A DNA stretch of 64,000 nucleotides from Pacificimonas aurantium (GTDB taxonomy: Bacteria; Pseudomonadota; Alphaproteobacteria; Sphingomonadales; Sphingomonadaceae). The notes under the pieces were generated by a model that was given only the letters and a program-made list of their open reading frames with translations, was not told the DNA's origin and searched no databases. Below, piece after piece: positions 1 to 9,100 of this stretch. Numbering within the stretch: position 1 is the stretch's first letter; each line of letters starts with the position of its first letter. The position numbers were made by a program, and so were the translations under genes. The stretch lies in assembly GCF_020092905.1 (NCBI RefSeq), contig NZ_JAGSGB010000001.1:930001-994000 (forward strand), read 5' to 3'.

Positions 1-354
1 CCAATTTCCGCAACAACTTCGAATTCGCCCTCAAAGAAACGGCGTGTTTCTCGTAGGTTGTTCAGGTCAACGAATTGAACCGTCTCGAAGAGACGATTTC
101 AGCTTTGGACTGGATAGACGAGCGTCGAGTCTGAAATAAACGCTTCGCCAGCCATTACGACCACCTCCGCACCGATGCGATCGGCTGCGACTCACAAAGA
201 ATCTAGAAATCAAATTGCAGTCATGATTTCGGCCACCAGAGACAGCGGCCGAGTTCTCGGCGAGATGCGGCTCATTCAGAGACAAAACGCCCTGCAATTG
301 AAAATCGGCCTTCCGGAAACGCCGCAGAACTGCGGGCGTTTCGCCGCGCGACAG
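1..354. other. Left-edge stretch without a convincing gene
   Basis: About 350 bases of visibly lower GC than the rest of the window. The most gene-like signal is on the minus strand: an ATG at 155 lies 8 bases after a good GGAGG ribosome binding site, but the frame meets an in-frame TGA at 99-101 after 18 codons. The same frame is then open to the window edge, so this may be the start of a decayed gene. I recognise no family. Short open frames on the plus strand here look like chance. Confidence 0.3.
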
Positions 355-384
355 AAATAAAAGCCAAGCCTAACAAGGGCTTGG
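355..384 (-). terminator. Rho-independent terminator of tRNA-Leu
   Basis: A perfect 7-bp stem (CCAAGCC/GGCTTGG, arms 378-384 and 364-370, 7-base loop) lies just after the tRNA 3' end on the minus strand and is followed by the T-rich run CTTTTATTT. Confidence 0.75.
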
Positions 385-391
385 GACTGTT

Positions 392-478
392 TGGTGCGGT
401 CGAGAAGACTCGAACTTCCACGGGCTCTCGCCCACAACGACCTCAACGTTGCGCGTCTACCAATTCCGCCACGACCGC
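392..478 (-). tRNA. tRNA-Leu (anticodon GAG)
   Basis: Read on the minus strand, an 87-base cloverleaf with a 7-bp acceptor stem (GCGGTCG/CGACCGC), the D-arm sequence GGAATTGGTAGACGC, an anticodon stem CAACG/CGTTG enclosing the loop TTGAGGT (anticodon GAG at 442-444), a long variable arm, the T-arm GTTCGAGTC and an encoded 3' CCA. The long variable arm and the GAG anticodon identify a class II tRNA-Leu reading CUC/CUU codons. It is a single gene with its own terminator. Confidence 0.96.
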
Positions 479-597
479 ACGCCGCGATTCGCCGGGGTTT
501 TGCACGCCCGGCGGGAAAGGAGCGGCGCTGTTAGCAGACGACTCGCATGGCTGCAAGCAGGTGCGTCCAGCTCCTGGCAAAGACATATTGGGGCAAC

Positions 598-637
598 AAA
601 AAGGGGCGGGCCGCCAATGACGAACCGCCCCCTTTTG
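598..637 (-). terminator. Terminator after cdnL
   Basis: GC-rich inverted repeat (AAAAGGGGCGG ... CCGCCCCCTTTTG), about 20 bases past the cdnL stop. On the minus strand the stem ends in a run of five T. The symmetry would also allow weak action on the plus strand. Confidence 0.75.
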
Positions 638-656
638 CGTACCGGTACGGGTGGTG

Positions 657-1202
657 TCAGGCGGCTTCGGCCTGCTCCTCCGACCCCTTGCCTGCGGCCT
701 TGGCCTTGCGGACCAGAACGGTCTCGATCTTTTCCTGCGCCTCGCTTTCCTCGGTGCCTTCGAGAGCGGCGAGTTCACGTGCGAGGCGGCCGATGGCGGC
801 CTCGTAAATCTGTCGTTCGGAGTAGCTCTGCTCGGGCTGGTCTTCAGCGCGGTGCAGATCGCGTACGACTTCGGCAATAGAGACGAGGTCGCCGGAATTG
901 ATCTTTGCTTCATATTCCTGGGCACGGCGCGACCACATGGTGCGCTTGACCTTCGGCTTGCCCTTCAGCGTGGACATGGCGTCGGCCAGCGTGGCCTGAC
1001 TGGACAGCTTGCGCATGCCGACCTGGTCGATCTTGTGGGTCGGAACCCTGAGCGTCATTTTCTCCTTCTCGAACCGGAGGACGTAGAGTTCGAGGCTGGC
1101 GCCGGCGATCTCCGTCTTCTGAATTTCCATGACCCGGCCGACACCGTGCTTCGGATACACGACGAAGTCGCCCGGCGAGAAACTCAGCTTCTTGGCTGCC
1201 AT
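657..1202 (-). CDS. cdnL: CarD/CdnL family RNA polymerase-binding transcription regulator
   Basis: 181 residues. The N-terminal 70 residues form the CarD/TRCF RNA-polymerase interaction domain (start MAAKKLSFSPGDFVVYPKHG, then VGRVMEIQKTEIAG). The remainder is the helical DNA-contacting region with a basic stretch KGKPKVKRTMWSRR near residue 85 and an acidic/alanine-rich tail. CdnL proteins bind the RNAP beta subunit and stabilise open complexes at rRNA and housekeeping promoters; this is family knowledge. The ATG is preceded by AGGAG at good spacing. It is monocistronic, with a terminator downstream and a long leader upstream. Confidence 0.93.
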   Translation of the reverse strand: MAAKKLSFSPGDFVVYPKHGVGRVMEIQKTEIAGASLELYVLRFEKEKMTLRVPTHKIDQVGMRKLSSQATLADAMSTLKGKPKVKRTMWSRRAQEYEAKINSGDLVSIAEVVRDLHRAEDQPEQSYSERQIYEAAIGRLARELAALEGTEESEAQEKIETVLVRKAKAAGKGSEEQAEAA

Positions 1203-1538
1203 ATACTGCTCCTGTTAGGCTCGCAGCACGTGACACGACCCGTCGGGTCTCCCCAGAACCATTGGGAAAATCAGGCCGGTCATGTGCAAGTCGAGGCGTC
1301 CGCTTACCCAGTCTCCGGAACCGGCGGCGCGCGGACGACGCCGCGGCGATTCCCTGTCGGAAAGATACGCTCCGCTCCATGCGCCGACTCGGGCGAAGGA
1401 TCAAACCGTACCGTCGATGACAGGATTATAACATAAATGCGCAGGCTTCGCTACGGGCAGTGGTATACCATCCGCAACGGCCGTCAGAAGGCGCTATCAG
1501 GCGCCTATATCCGGTAGCTTGTGCCCAGACGCCGGGGC
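1203..1538. other. Intergenic region between cdnL and fdxA
   Basis: 336 bases with no coding signal. It holds the likely cdnL promoter near 1425-1453. A 5-bp GC hairpin (GGCGC/GCGCC, 1490-1505) lies about 35-50 bases after the fdxA stop; it could end the fdxA transcript but lacks a T run. Confidence 0.5.
1425..1453 (-). promoter_or_regulatory. Candidate promoter of cdnL
   Basis: On the minus strand a perfect TATAAT (1425-1430) follows a weak -35 TAGCGA (1448-1453) with a 17-base spacer. It would leave a leader of about 215 bases before the cdnL ATG. Support is mainly the exact -10 box in GC-rich DNA. Confidence 0.4.
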
Positions 1539-1874
1539 TCAGCCCTCGCCGGGTTCTGCCGAGAAGTACTTTTCGAACTTGCCCTCTTCGCCCTTATGCT
1601 CCTCTGCTTCGGGCAGCTCGTCCTTCTTCGTCGTGATGTTCGGCCATTCGGCGGAATAGGTCGTGTTCAATTCGAGCCATTTCTCGAGCCCGTCCTCGGT
1701 ATCGGGAAGGATCGCCTCCGCCGGGCACTCGGGCTCGCACACGCCGCAGTCGATGCACTCGCTGGGGTTGATGACGAGCATGTTCTCGCCCTCGTAGAAG
1801 CAGTCGACCGGGCACACCTCGACGCAGTCGGTATATTTGCACTTAATGCAGGCATCGGTGACGACGTAGGTCAT
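1539..1874 (-). CDS. fdxA: Seven-iron ferredoxin FdxA
   Basis: 111 residues. Two cysteine clusters are visible: C9, C12, C17 and C21 (followed by P) and C40, C43, C46 and C50 (followed by P), the layout of 3Fe-4S/4Fe-4S ferredoxins of the Azotobacter FdI/FdxA type, with the usual acidic C-terminal extension. It carries electrons in the cytoplasm; the partner is unknown. The start [12 protein letters not shown] is the family start and discards a spurious upstream extension. It follows the S4 protein gene by 67 bases on the same strand, so it may be co-transcribed with the helicase-S4 pair. Confidence 0.95.
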   Translation of the reverse strand: MTYVVTDACIKCKYTDCVEVCPVDCFYEGENMLVINPSECIDCGVCEPECPAEAILPDTEDGLEKWLELNTTYSAEWPNITTKKDELPEAEEHKGEEGKFEKYFSAEPGEG

Positions 1875-1941
1875 AAACTGAAACTTCCCCGTGGGATTCG
1901 AAGCGAATTTTCGTCTCCGTAAGCGCGCTCCGAGGTCGAGG

Positions 1942-2223
1942 TCAATCCTGCGTAAGGTCTGAATAAAGTAACTGAGAATCAGTAGCGGAGCCGCGCCGCG
2001 TCGGCAATATGTCCACCCGGACGATTCTGACTTTCCCGAAGCGTGTAAAGGCGAGCACGGATCCCGGCCGCACCAGCGCGGACGGTCGGCTGACCACACG
2101 GCCGTCGATCCGCAGCCGACGGCTTTCGGCCAGCGCCTGCGCTTCGCCGCGGGTCTTGGTAAGGCGGGAAAACCAGAGAAACTTGTCGACGCGCTGGCTC
2201 TCGCCACTCCCGCCTGAACTCAT
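1942..2223 (-). CDS. S4-domain RNA-binding protein (Hsp15-like)
   Basis: 93 residues. An S4 RNA-binding domain covers about residues 8-60 ([20 protein letters not shown], then [10 protein letters not shown]), as in the Hsp15/HslR ribosome-associated heat shock family. The start at 2223 forms an ATGA overlap with the helicase stop, so the two are translationally coupled. Inferred role: binding structured RNA or free 50S subunits, acting with the helicase. The length fits the shorter alphaproteobacterial versions. Confidence 0.87.
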   Translation of the reverse strand: MSSGGSGESQRVDKFLWFSRLTKTRGEAQALAESRRLRIDGRVVSRPSALVRPGSVLAFTRFGKVRIVRVDILPTRRGSATDSQLLYSDLTQD

Positions 2224-4757
2224 TCCCCGCCCCGATGCAGATCGGCAAGGACGGCAAAGGGAGAGTGGCGCGGTGCCGGCGACGGTGAGCGACGACGGCT
2301 TTTGTGTGGCGGGCGGCCGCCATGACCGCGCCAACTGAAGGCGGCGTTGTCTCCCTTTGTGGTGCGGCGGTAACCGATGCCTTTCATCACAGCCGAAAAA
2401 TCTTCCGCATCGACACCCAGACGGTGCATCCAGTCGGCGGGCGGTACAAGCGGCGCTGCCCCCTTGCGCCGCTTGGCGAGGTCACGTGCCAGCCGCTCGA
2501 CCATGTCGAGGCGCACGGCGCGGCCGCCGAAGAGGCCGAAGCCGGCCACCCTGTAGAAGCCGTCCGGGACGCCGCCCTGGCGTTCCACGGACACGAGGCC
2601 GGGACCGGGCAGCGCTGGAATCGAAGCGACATCGGCGAAGGCCGCCCACAGCGCGATCCGCCAACGGGTGGGGCCGGGGCGGAGCAGGGACGGTACGAAA
2701 AGTTGCGAGACACCGATGCGGATACCCGCGCGATGAAGCAGTTTCCGGTCCGCATCGACCATGGTCGCCAGCAGCGGAGCCGCCGCTTCGCGGTCGAGAA
2801 TGCCGAATGCCTCAATAAGCTGCACGGCCAGCCCGCGCGGCGCAGCGTTGACGTCCCCTCGCGCCGCCGTTGCCGCAATACGGGCAAGCGGCTTCAATTC
2901 GGCTTCGATCCGGTCCGACAACCAGTCACCAATGCGGACATCCACCTTGCGCTGAAGCTCCGGCTCAAGATTGCGCAGCGCGCCGTCGAAGCGCAGCACG
3001 GGCGCGAGCGGAGAGGCGCCGGCTGCCAGATGGCCGACAAGAACATTCTGCCAGCGGACCTCCGGTAGCCCCTCGTCAGGGAGCGTGAGCGAAAGATCGT
3101 GCGCAGGTGCGTGCGCCAACTCGGTTGCCCGTCCGGCGAATTCGCCCGCCAGTCTTCGCTCCGCGGCGTTGATCAGCTTCTTTTTCTCACCCGCACGTGC
3201 GCCAGGGTCGACCTGGAACCGGAAACCTTCGACCGTACCGAGAGCCTCGCCGCCCATCTCGACGGTGCCGTCTTCTCCGATTTCCAGCGGCAGGCGGGAG
3301 ACGTCGCCGGCCAGTTCGCGCATCAGCACGGAGGTACGGCGATCGACGAAGCGTTGGGTCAGTCGTTCATGCAGCGCATCGGAAAGCTTCTCCTCAAGAG
3401 CGCGCGTGCGCTCGGCCCACTCGGCCTGGTCGGCGAGCCATCCCTGCCGGTGGGAGATGTAGGTCCAGGTGCGCGCGGCAGACATGCGCGCGGCAAGTGC
3501 GTCGATACCGCCCTGGGTGTCATCGAGGCGGGAGATTTCGCGACCGATCCAGGCCCGCGGGACATGGCCCGCACCCAGCGTAAGCTCGGTGAAGAGCTTG
3601 CCCACCAGGGCCGCGTGCCGCCTCTGGCCCGCCTTCCGGTAGTCGGGCAGGTTGCAGGCATCCCAGAGCAGCTGCAACCGCGCAGGCGATGACGCGCGCG
3701 CGGCGATGTCCTCCTCCTTCGCCAGTTCGCGCAGGACCGCCTCGTCCGTGGCCCGCCGAACCCGGACCAGATCGTCATGGTCAGGCTGCTGTTCCAGGGA
3801 AGCAAGGAGGCGCGGAAGCGAAGCCCAGTCGAGACGTGCGTTGCGCCAGGTCAGGTGCTTCAGCCGGCGGAACTCATGCTCCGTAATCGCGGCGATTTCC
3901 GGCTCTGTGAAAAGCGGGTCGTCATCCTCGCCAAGAGCGAGCGCACCGAAGCTGCCATCGGTCTGATAACGGCCTGCACGGCCCGCGATCTGGCCGATTT
4001 CCGCAGGGGTCAGCCGGCGCTGCCGCTGACCGTCGAATTTCGAGAGGCTCGCGAAGGCCACATGGTCGATGTCCATGTTGAGGCCCATGCCGATCGCGTC
4101 GGTGGCGACCAGATAATCGACCTCTCCCGACTGGTAGAGCTCGACCTGGCGGTTCCGGGTGTGAGGGCTGAGCGCGCCCATCACTACCGCGGCGCCGCCC
4201 TTCTGCCGCCTTAGCATCTCGGCGAGGCCGTAGACCTCGTCGGCCGTAAAGGCGATGACAGCCGACCGCCGGGGCAGGCGAGACAGTTTTCGGGGTCCGG
4301 CGAAACTGAGCGTCGAGAAGCGCGGACGCTGCTCTATGAAGGCCTCCGGCACCAATCGCCGAATGAGCGGCGCAATGGTCGCCGCGCCCAGAAACATCGT
4401 TTCCGCGGTTCCGCGCCGGTGAAGCAAGCGGTCGGTGAAGACATGGCCGCGCTCCGGATCGGCGGCGAGCTGAATCTCGTCGATCGCAAGAAACTCGGCG
4501 GGGATATGGGAGGGCATCGCCTCCACGGTGCACAGCCAGTAGCGTGCGCCTTCCGGAACGATGCGCTCTTCGCCGGTGATCAGCGCAACCTGCCGCGCAC
4601 CCTTGATCGCCACGACCCGGTCGTAGACTTCGCGCGCGAGCAGGCGCAGCGGAAATCCCATCATGCCGGAGGCGTATCCGCACATGCGGGTCACGGCGAG
4701 ATGGGTCTTGCCGGTATTGGTGGGTCCGAGGACCGCCGTCAGCCTGGACTGGGCCAT
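2220..4757 (-). CDS. SUV3/MgpS-like DExH RNA helicase
   Basis: 845 residues. Superfamily 2 helicase with Walker A GPTNTGKT at 11-18, motif II DEIQ at 93-96 (the SUV3 signature) and motif VI QIAGRAGR at 246-253, then a long helical C-terminal region and a basic tail. SUV3-like helicases unwind RNA in degradosome-type complexes; many alphaproteobacteria carry one of this length. I chose MAQSRLTAVLGPTNTG at 4757 because Walker A sits about 10 residues in across the family; the frame stays open upstream to 5897, but that part overlaps the M23 gene and has no homology. It is followed, overlapping by ATGA, by the S4 gene, suggesting a joint RNA-handling role. Confidence 0.9.
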   Translation of the reverse strand: MAQSRLTAVLGPTNTGKTHLAVTRMCGYASGMMGFPLRLLAREVYDRVVAIKGARQVALITGEERIVPEGARYWLCTVEAMPSHIPAEFLAIDEIQLAADPERGHVFTDRLLHRRGTAETMFLGAATIAPLIRRLVPEAFIEQRPRFSTLSFAGPRKLSRLPRRSAVIAFTADEVYGLAEMLRRQKGGAAVVMGALSPHTRNRQVELYQSGEVDYLVATDAIGMGLNMDIDHVAFASLSKFDGQRQRRLTPAEIGQIAGRAGRYQTDGSFGALALGEDDDPLFTEPEIAAITEHEFRRLKHLTWRNARLDWASLPRLLASLEQQPDHDDLVRVRRATDEAVLRELAKEEDIAARASSPARLQLLWDACNLPDYRKAGQRRHAALVGKLFTELTLGAGHVPRAWIGREISRLDDTQGGIDALAARMSAARTWTYISHRQGWLADQAEWAERTRALEEKLSDALHERLTQRFVDRRTSVLMRELAGDVSRLPLEIGEDGTVEMGGEALGTVEGFRFQVDPGARAGEKKKLINAAERRLAGEFAGRATELAHAPAHDLSLTLPDEGLPEVRWQNVLVGHLAAGASPLAPVLRFDGALRNLEPELQRKVDVRIGDWLSDRIEAELKPLARIAATAARGDVNAAPRGLAVQLIEAFGILDREAAAPLLATMVDADRKLLHRAGIRIGVSQLFVPSLLRPGPTRWRIALWAAFADVASIPALPGPGLVSVERQGGVPDGFYRVAGFGLFGGRAVRLDMVERLARDLAKRRKGAAPLVPPADWMHRLGVDAEDFSAVMKGIGYRRTTKGDNAAFSWRGHGGRPPHKSRRRSPSPAPRHSPFAVLADLHRGGE

Positions 4758-5003
4758 TCCGGATTCTTGCCAGTCCGCGCGGACGCTTGCAAACGCGTTC
4801 CGCACTGTGCCCGTCCGGCACCTTCGGAGACCCCCCGGGGCTCGGCTCGGCGCACGCACGATGCCATTCGCCGCAGCGGGAATCCGCATGCGATTCCCTT
4901 CAATTGACATTAACTTTTGGCTGCAACTATCGGTACTTTGGAGATTGTTACTTCTGCGTACCTGCCGACCGGCGGCAGTCCGCAGCGAACATTGGGGGTC
5001 AGT

Positions 5004-6428
5004 TTGGTTTCGTTCGCCGACTTCGAGTTTCACCGGCACCGGGTCAGTCCCGGCCTGATCGTGGACCTTGGGACGGGCATTGGCAGCAAGGATTGGTGGC
5101 GCGGCGTCGCGACCCTCCTCGGCATGCTCGCTCTTTGTTTCTGGTTGGCCTTCAGTCCTGTGAAGCTGCCGGCCTATGCCAGCCTGCCCCCGGCGGAGGA
5201 CCAGCTCGCCGCGTTCGAGGCGGTCAGCATCGCGCCTCTGGCAAATGGTGGGTTTTCGGGCAGCCGCAGCGGTCCCTCGGCCCTCGTCAAGCCGCTGTCC
5301 GAAGCGCCCGAACGTCCCCGTATCGAACTTGTGGCCGAACTGCGCGAAATCGACAGCTTCGGTGCTGCTCTTCGCCGTGCCGGCGTCAGCTCCAAGGACA
5401 TGAACCTGGCCGCAGGGCTTGTTGGCGAGCATCTGGACATCGCCCGCCTGCGCCCGGGCACGGCTTTCGACATCACCCTTGGTCGCCGGCCCGGTACCGG
5501 CGCCGCTCGTCCGCTGGAGGAACTGTCCTTTCGCGCCGACTTCGAGACGCGCATCGACATTGTCCGCAGCAAGGACGGCGTGCTGAAGGCACGCGCCGTA
5601 CCCATCCGTATCAAGGAAGAGCCGATCCGCGTCAGCGGGTTCGTCGGCAGCAGCCTCTACCAGTCCGCGCGCGCCGAGGGCCTCTCGAGCCGCGTCGTGG
5701 CCAACTTCATCCGCGCCATGAGCCCGCGGCTTAACTTCCAGCGCAACGTCTACGCCAGCGACGAATATGACCTGGTGGTCGAGCACAAGGTTGCCGAAAC
5801 CGGTGAAACGCAAACCGGAGACCTGCTCTATGCCCGCCTGAAGGGGAACGGGAAGGACCTGGAAATCGCGCTGTGGGAGAAGGACGGGCAGCCGCATTAT
5901 TTCCTCCCCGACGGGCGCGGCATCAAGGAGGGGCTATCCTCGACGCCGGTTCCGGGCGCGCGCCAATCCTCCGGATTCGGCATGCGTCGCCACCCGATCC
6001 TGAAGCGGGGGCGCATGCACAACGGCCTCGATTTTGCCGCCCGTTCCGGCACGCCCATTCAGGCCACCGCACCGGGAGAAGTCATCTTCGCCGGTCGCAA
6101 TGGCGGGTATGGCAACCAGGTACGTATCCGGCACAAGAACGGCATCGTCACCAGCTACAGCCACATGAAAGGCTTTGCGGTCAGCCGCGGCAAGTGGGTC
6201 GGGCAGGGCGAGACGATCGGCTATGTCGGCTCCACCGGGCTCTCCACAGGGCCGCACCTACATTATGAAGTCATGGTTGCCGGCAAGCGGGTCAATCCGA
6301 AGTCGCAGCGCTTGCCCACCGGTGTTGAACTGGAAGGTGCCGAGCTCGCCGCGTTCCAGCGTGAGCTTGCTCGCCTACGCGACATCGCACCCAAGGATGC
6401 CGACGAGCATACGCCGACCAAGACCTGA
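5004..6428 (+). CDS. M23 family metallopeptidase (murein endopeptidase-like)
   Basis: About 474 residues. One N-terminal membrane segment (near GVATLLGMLALCFWLAF) is followed by a periplasmic region and a C-terminal LytM/M23 domain with the zinc signature MHNGLDF, the stretch GYGNQVRIRH, and the catalytic HLHYEV near the end. These enzymes cut peptidoglycan cross-links or activate amidases. Start uncertain: the TTG at 5004 has GGGGG five bases upstream, while an in-frame TTG at 4917 would add 29 residues. It diverges from the helicase gene and precedes dinB by 57 bases. Confidence 0.88.
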   Translation: MVSFADFEFHRHRVSPGLIVDLGTGIGSKDWWRGVATLLGMLALCFWLAFSPVKLPAYASLPPAEDQLAAFEAVSIAPLANGGFSGSRSGPSALVKPLSEAPERPRIELVAELREIDSFGAALRRAGVSSKDMNLAAGLVGEHLDIARLRPGTAFDITLGRRPGTGAARPLEELSFRADFETRIDIVRSKDGVLKARAVPIRIKEEPIRVSGFVGSSLYQSARAEGLSSRVVANFIRAMSPRLNFQRNVYASDEYDLVVEHKVAETGETQTGDLLYARLKGNGKDLEIALWEKDGQPHYFLPDGRGIKEGLSSTPVPGARQSSGFGMRRHPILKRGRMHNGLDFAARSGTPIQATAPGEVIFAGRNGGYGNQVRIRHKNGIVTSYSHMKGFAVSRGKWVGQGETIGYVGSTGLSTGPHLHYEVMVAGKRVNPKSQRLPTGVELEGAELAAFQRELARLRDIAPKDADEHTPTKT

Positions 6429-6485
6429 GGCGAAAGGGATCCCGAAGGAGGGGAAATCCCTGTTCCGCAGTGCTAGTCTGCGCCT

Positions 6486-7568
6486 ATGGCAGACACCGCC
6501 CCGCCCCCGCTGCGTAAGATCATCCATGTCGACATGGATGCATTCTTCGCCAGCGTCGAGCAGCGCGACAATCCGGAGTTGCGCGGCAAGCCTGTAGCGG
6601 TCGGCGGGTCGAAGGCACGCGGCGTCGTCGCGGCGGCCAGCTACGAAGCGCGGGTCTTCGGCGTTCGCTCTGCCATGCCCTCGGTGACGGCCGCCCGGCT
6701 TTGCCCTGATCTCATCTTCGTGAAGTCGCGGTTCGACGTCTATCGGGAGGTCAGCGCGGAAATTCGCGACATCTTTCGCCGCCATACCGATCTGATCGAA
6801 CCGCTCAGCCTCGACGAAGCTTATCTCGATGTAACCGCGAGCGAGCGGCCTGCCACCGAAATCGCGAAGGCGATCCGACGGGAAATTCGCAGCGCCACCA
6901 ACCTGACGGCGTCCGCCGGCGTCAGCTACAACAAGTTCCTGGCAAAGATTGCCAGCGATCAGAACAAACCCGATGGGCTGTGCGTCATTCGGCCGGAACA
7001 GGGGGCAGCCTTCGTTGCCGAGCTTCCCGTAAAGCGCTTTCACGGTGTGGGCCCGGTAACCGCCAGAAAAATGGTGCGCCTGGGGATCGAAACCGGCGCC
7101 GATCTGGCGGCGCAGAGTTTTGAATTCCTGCAGGCGAATTTCGGCAAGTCGGCGCGCTACTACTATCACGCGGCGCGGGGCGTCGATGACCGTCCGGTCA
7201 GGCCGAGCCGCATTCGCAAGTCGATCGGCGCAGAACGCACCTTCTCCGAAGACCTGTCGGACGAGAACGAACTGATGGAGGCTCTAGGCCGCGTCACCGA
7301 CGCGGTCTGGGAACGCATTGCGGGCAATGACGCCGCGGGCAGAACCGTGACCCTGAAGGTGAAATTTGCCGACTTTCAACAGATCACTCGCGCGCGGTCG
7401 TTCGAGACGCCGGTAGGCGAGCGAAGCCTGTTCGAGCGGATCGGACGGGACCTTCTGGCGCGGGAACTGCCGGTGCCGAAGGGTGTGCGTCTCCTGGGCC
7501 TGACCTTGTCCAGTCTGACCAGCCGGGATGTCGCAGAAAGCGACGCCCAGATGACGCTCGGGCTCTAG
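6486..7568 (+). CDS. dinB: DNA polymerase IV (Y family)
   Basis: 360 residues. The palm motif HVDMDAFFASVE (D16) and SLDEAYLDVT (D110, E111) give the catalytic carboxylates. Helix-hairpin-helix (FHGVGPVTARKM) and little-finger domains follow. The last residues, QMTLGL, resemble a beta-clamp binding peptide. This is the error-prone polymerase for lesion bypass. The gene is convergent with the GNAT gene, 3 bases apart. No LexA-like box was obvious upstream. Confidence 0.96.
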   Translation: MADTAPPPLRKIIHVDMDAFFASVEQRDNPELRGKPVAVGGSKARGVVAAASYEARVFGVRSAMPSVTAARLCPDLIFVKSRFDVYREVSAEIRDIFRRHTDLIEPLSLDEAYLDVTASERPATEIAKAIRREIRSATNLTASAGVSYNKFLAKIASDQNKPDGLCVIRPEQGAAFVAELPVKRFHGVGPVTARKMVRLGIETGADLAAQSFEFLQANFGKSARYYYHAARGVDDRPVRPSRIRKSIGAERTFSEDLSDENELMEALGRVTDAVWERIAGNDAAGRTVTLKVKFADFQQITRARSFETPVGERSLFERIGRDLLARELPVPKGVRLLGLTLSSLTSRDVAESDAQMTLGL

Positions 7569-7571
7569 GCC

Positions 7572-8099
7572 TCACCGCAGCTTCAGGTGCCAGATCCTGT
7601 CATCGTCGGCCTGATCGCCCACCATGAAGATATGCCGCCCGACTTCGACGAAGCCATATTTGCTGTAGAAGCGCTGTGCGCGCAGATTGTCGTGATAGAC
7701 GCTGAGATAGATGTCGTCATGGCCGCGCGACCGTGCCTCTGCGAGCGCCCAGTCCATCAACTCCTGCGCCAGACCGGTCCCTTGCCAGGGCGTGTCGACG
7801 TAAAGCTGGCACAGTTCGATAGCCGAGCGGCCAGGCCTCGCCTCCGGGAGGTCCATGTAAGGCTTGCCGATCTTCACGAAGCCGGCGATCCCGTCCGGCG
7901 TTTCCGCAATCCGTAAGGTTCGTTCGCCCGCCCGGTATTCCTCTCGTACAGGCTCCTCGCCCCAAACCTGGTCGAGAAAGGCCTGCAGGTCAGAAGGTTT
8001 GTAAAGCGGGCCGAAGGTGTCCGTGAAGGTCCGGCGCCCCACCTCTCTCAGCGCCGGCAGGTCGGCCTCTTCGGGTTCGCGGATCGTCCAGCTCGTCAT
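7572..8099 (-). CDS. GNAT family N-acetyltransferase
   Basis: 175 residues. The N-acetyltransferase fold shows the acetyl-CoA loop QGTGLA at 106-111 (context LYVDTPWQGTGL) and the C-terminal NLRAQRFYSKYGFVEVGRH. Substrate unknown; the order is typical of small-molecule or RimI-like acetyltransferases. The ATG overlaps the MidA stop by one base (TAATG), so it is the last gene of an lgt-midA-GNAT operon. The longer in-frame extension upstream lies inside the MidA gene and is rejected. Confidence 0.87.
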   Translation of the reverse strand: MTSWTIREPEEADLPALREVGRRTFTDTFGPLYKPSDLQAFLDQVWGEEPVREEYRAGERTLRIAETPDGIAGFVKIGKPYMDLPEARPGRSAIELCQLYVDTPWQGTGLAQELMDWALAEARSRGHDDIYLSVYHDNLRAQRFYSKYGFVEVGRHIFMVGDQADDDRIWHLKLR

Positions 8100-9100
8100 T
8101 ACCCAACTCCTGCTATTGGCGGCCATCCCGGCGCCCTCAAGGCCAGCACCTTGAACAGGGCGCCCATCTCGCTGGGCGCAGTCAGGCGGTGCACGGCCGC
8201 GGAAATCTCTTCGCTGCGCCCGGGAGCGGCGGCCATCAGCCGCTCCGCGCGCAGGCCGATGCCGAGAGCGGAGAGAAAGGCTGCCTGACTTACCGGTCCG
8301 GAGACCTCTGCGCCTTTCCGGCGTGCAGCCTCGGCAAGAGCCGCAAAATCGACATGGGCGGTCAGGTCCGCCTCTCCCGGGAACGCGAGCGGCGACACTT
8401 TTTGATGCGCGCGCACCGCCTGCAGCGTGTCGCCGGTTTCCCCGCCCGCATAGCCATAGTCGATAACCAAGGCGGCGCCGCCCTGCGCGGTCAGGCGCGT
8501 CGCGAGCGCTGCCGCGACAGTCTGCGCCGCGTCGCCCGTTTCGCGGATTTCGGCGCCCTCCGGCAAAAAGACCAGATCGCCGTTCCGCTCGGTGACGCGG
8601 CGCTCCTGCCATTCGCTGCCCACGCGAACCTGCTGTGCGATAGGCAGCGCGTCGAAGAACTCGTTCGCCACGAGAAGGAGCGGGCCGCTCGCCGGAAGGG
8701 TGTCGAGCCGGTCATGATGGACGGCGTCCGGCAGTCGGCGGATCTGTTCGCGGCGAAGTGCCGGACTGGTTTCGACCAGATGTGTGCGCGCGGCCTCGCG
8801 GAATCCCGGCACCTGCCCGGCGGCGCGTAAGGCATCGGACATCAGCGTGCCGCGTCCGGGACCTAGCTCGCAGAGGAAAACAGGTGCTGGGGACCCTGCG
8901 CGCACCCATAGGTCGACAAGCGCGAGGCCGACCAGCTCTCCGAAGATCTGAGAGATTTCCGGCGCAGTCACGAAATCGCCCTCAGCGCCTAACGGATCGC
9001 GCGCGGCGTAATAGTGCGTGTTCGACGCGGCCATGTAGTCGCAGACGGAAATGCTTCCCTCCGCAGCGATCCGGTCTCTTAGATCTGCGGTGAAATTCAC
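8099..9100 (-). CDS. SAM-dependent methyltransferase, MidA/NDUFAF7 family
   Basis: 333 residues. DUF185 protein with the SAM loop ELGPGRGT at 78-85 and the family motifs [17 protein letters not shown] and EFFDALP. The mitochondrial relative NDUFAF7 methylates an arginine of the complex I 49-kDa subunit; an equivalent role here is only inferred. The GTG start overlaps the lgt stop (GTGA), and the stop overlaps the GNAT start, so translation is coupled on both sides. MidA following lgt is a common alphaproteobacterial arrangement. Confidence 0.9.
   Translation of the reverse strand: MNFTADLRDRIAAEGSISVCDYMAASNTHYYAARDPLGAEGDFVTAPEISQIFGELVGLALVDLWVRAGSPAPVFLCELGPGRGTLMSDALRAAGQVPGFREAARTHLVETSPALRREQIRRLPDAVHHDRLDTLPASGPLLLVANEFFDALPIAQQVRVGSEWQERRVTERNGDLVFLPEGAEIRETGDAAQTVAAALATRLTAQGGAALVIDYGYAGGETGDTLQAVRAHQKVSPLAFPGEADLTAHVDFAALAEAARRKGAEVSGPVSQAAFLSALGIGLRAERLMAAAPGRSEEISAAVHRLTAPSEMGALFKVLALRAPGWPPIAGVG

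Noticed and set aside
99-101. TGA read as selenocysteine at the left edge
   Set aside because: No SECIS-like stem follows and the frame has no selenoprotein similarity.
4758-5897. N-terminal extension of the helicase frame
   Set aside because: It runs antisense through the M23 gene with no similarity; the Walker A motif directly follows the ATG at 4757.
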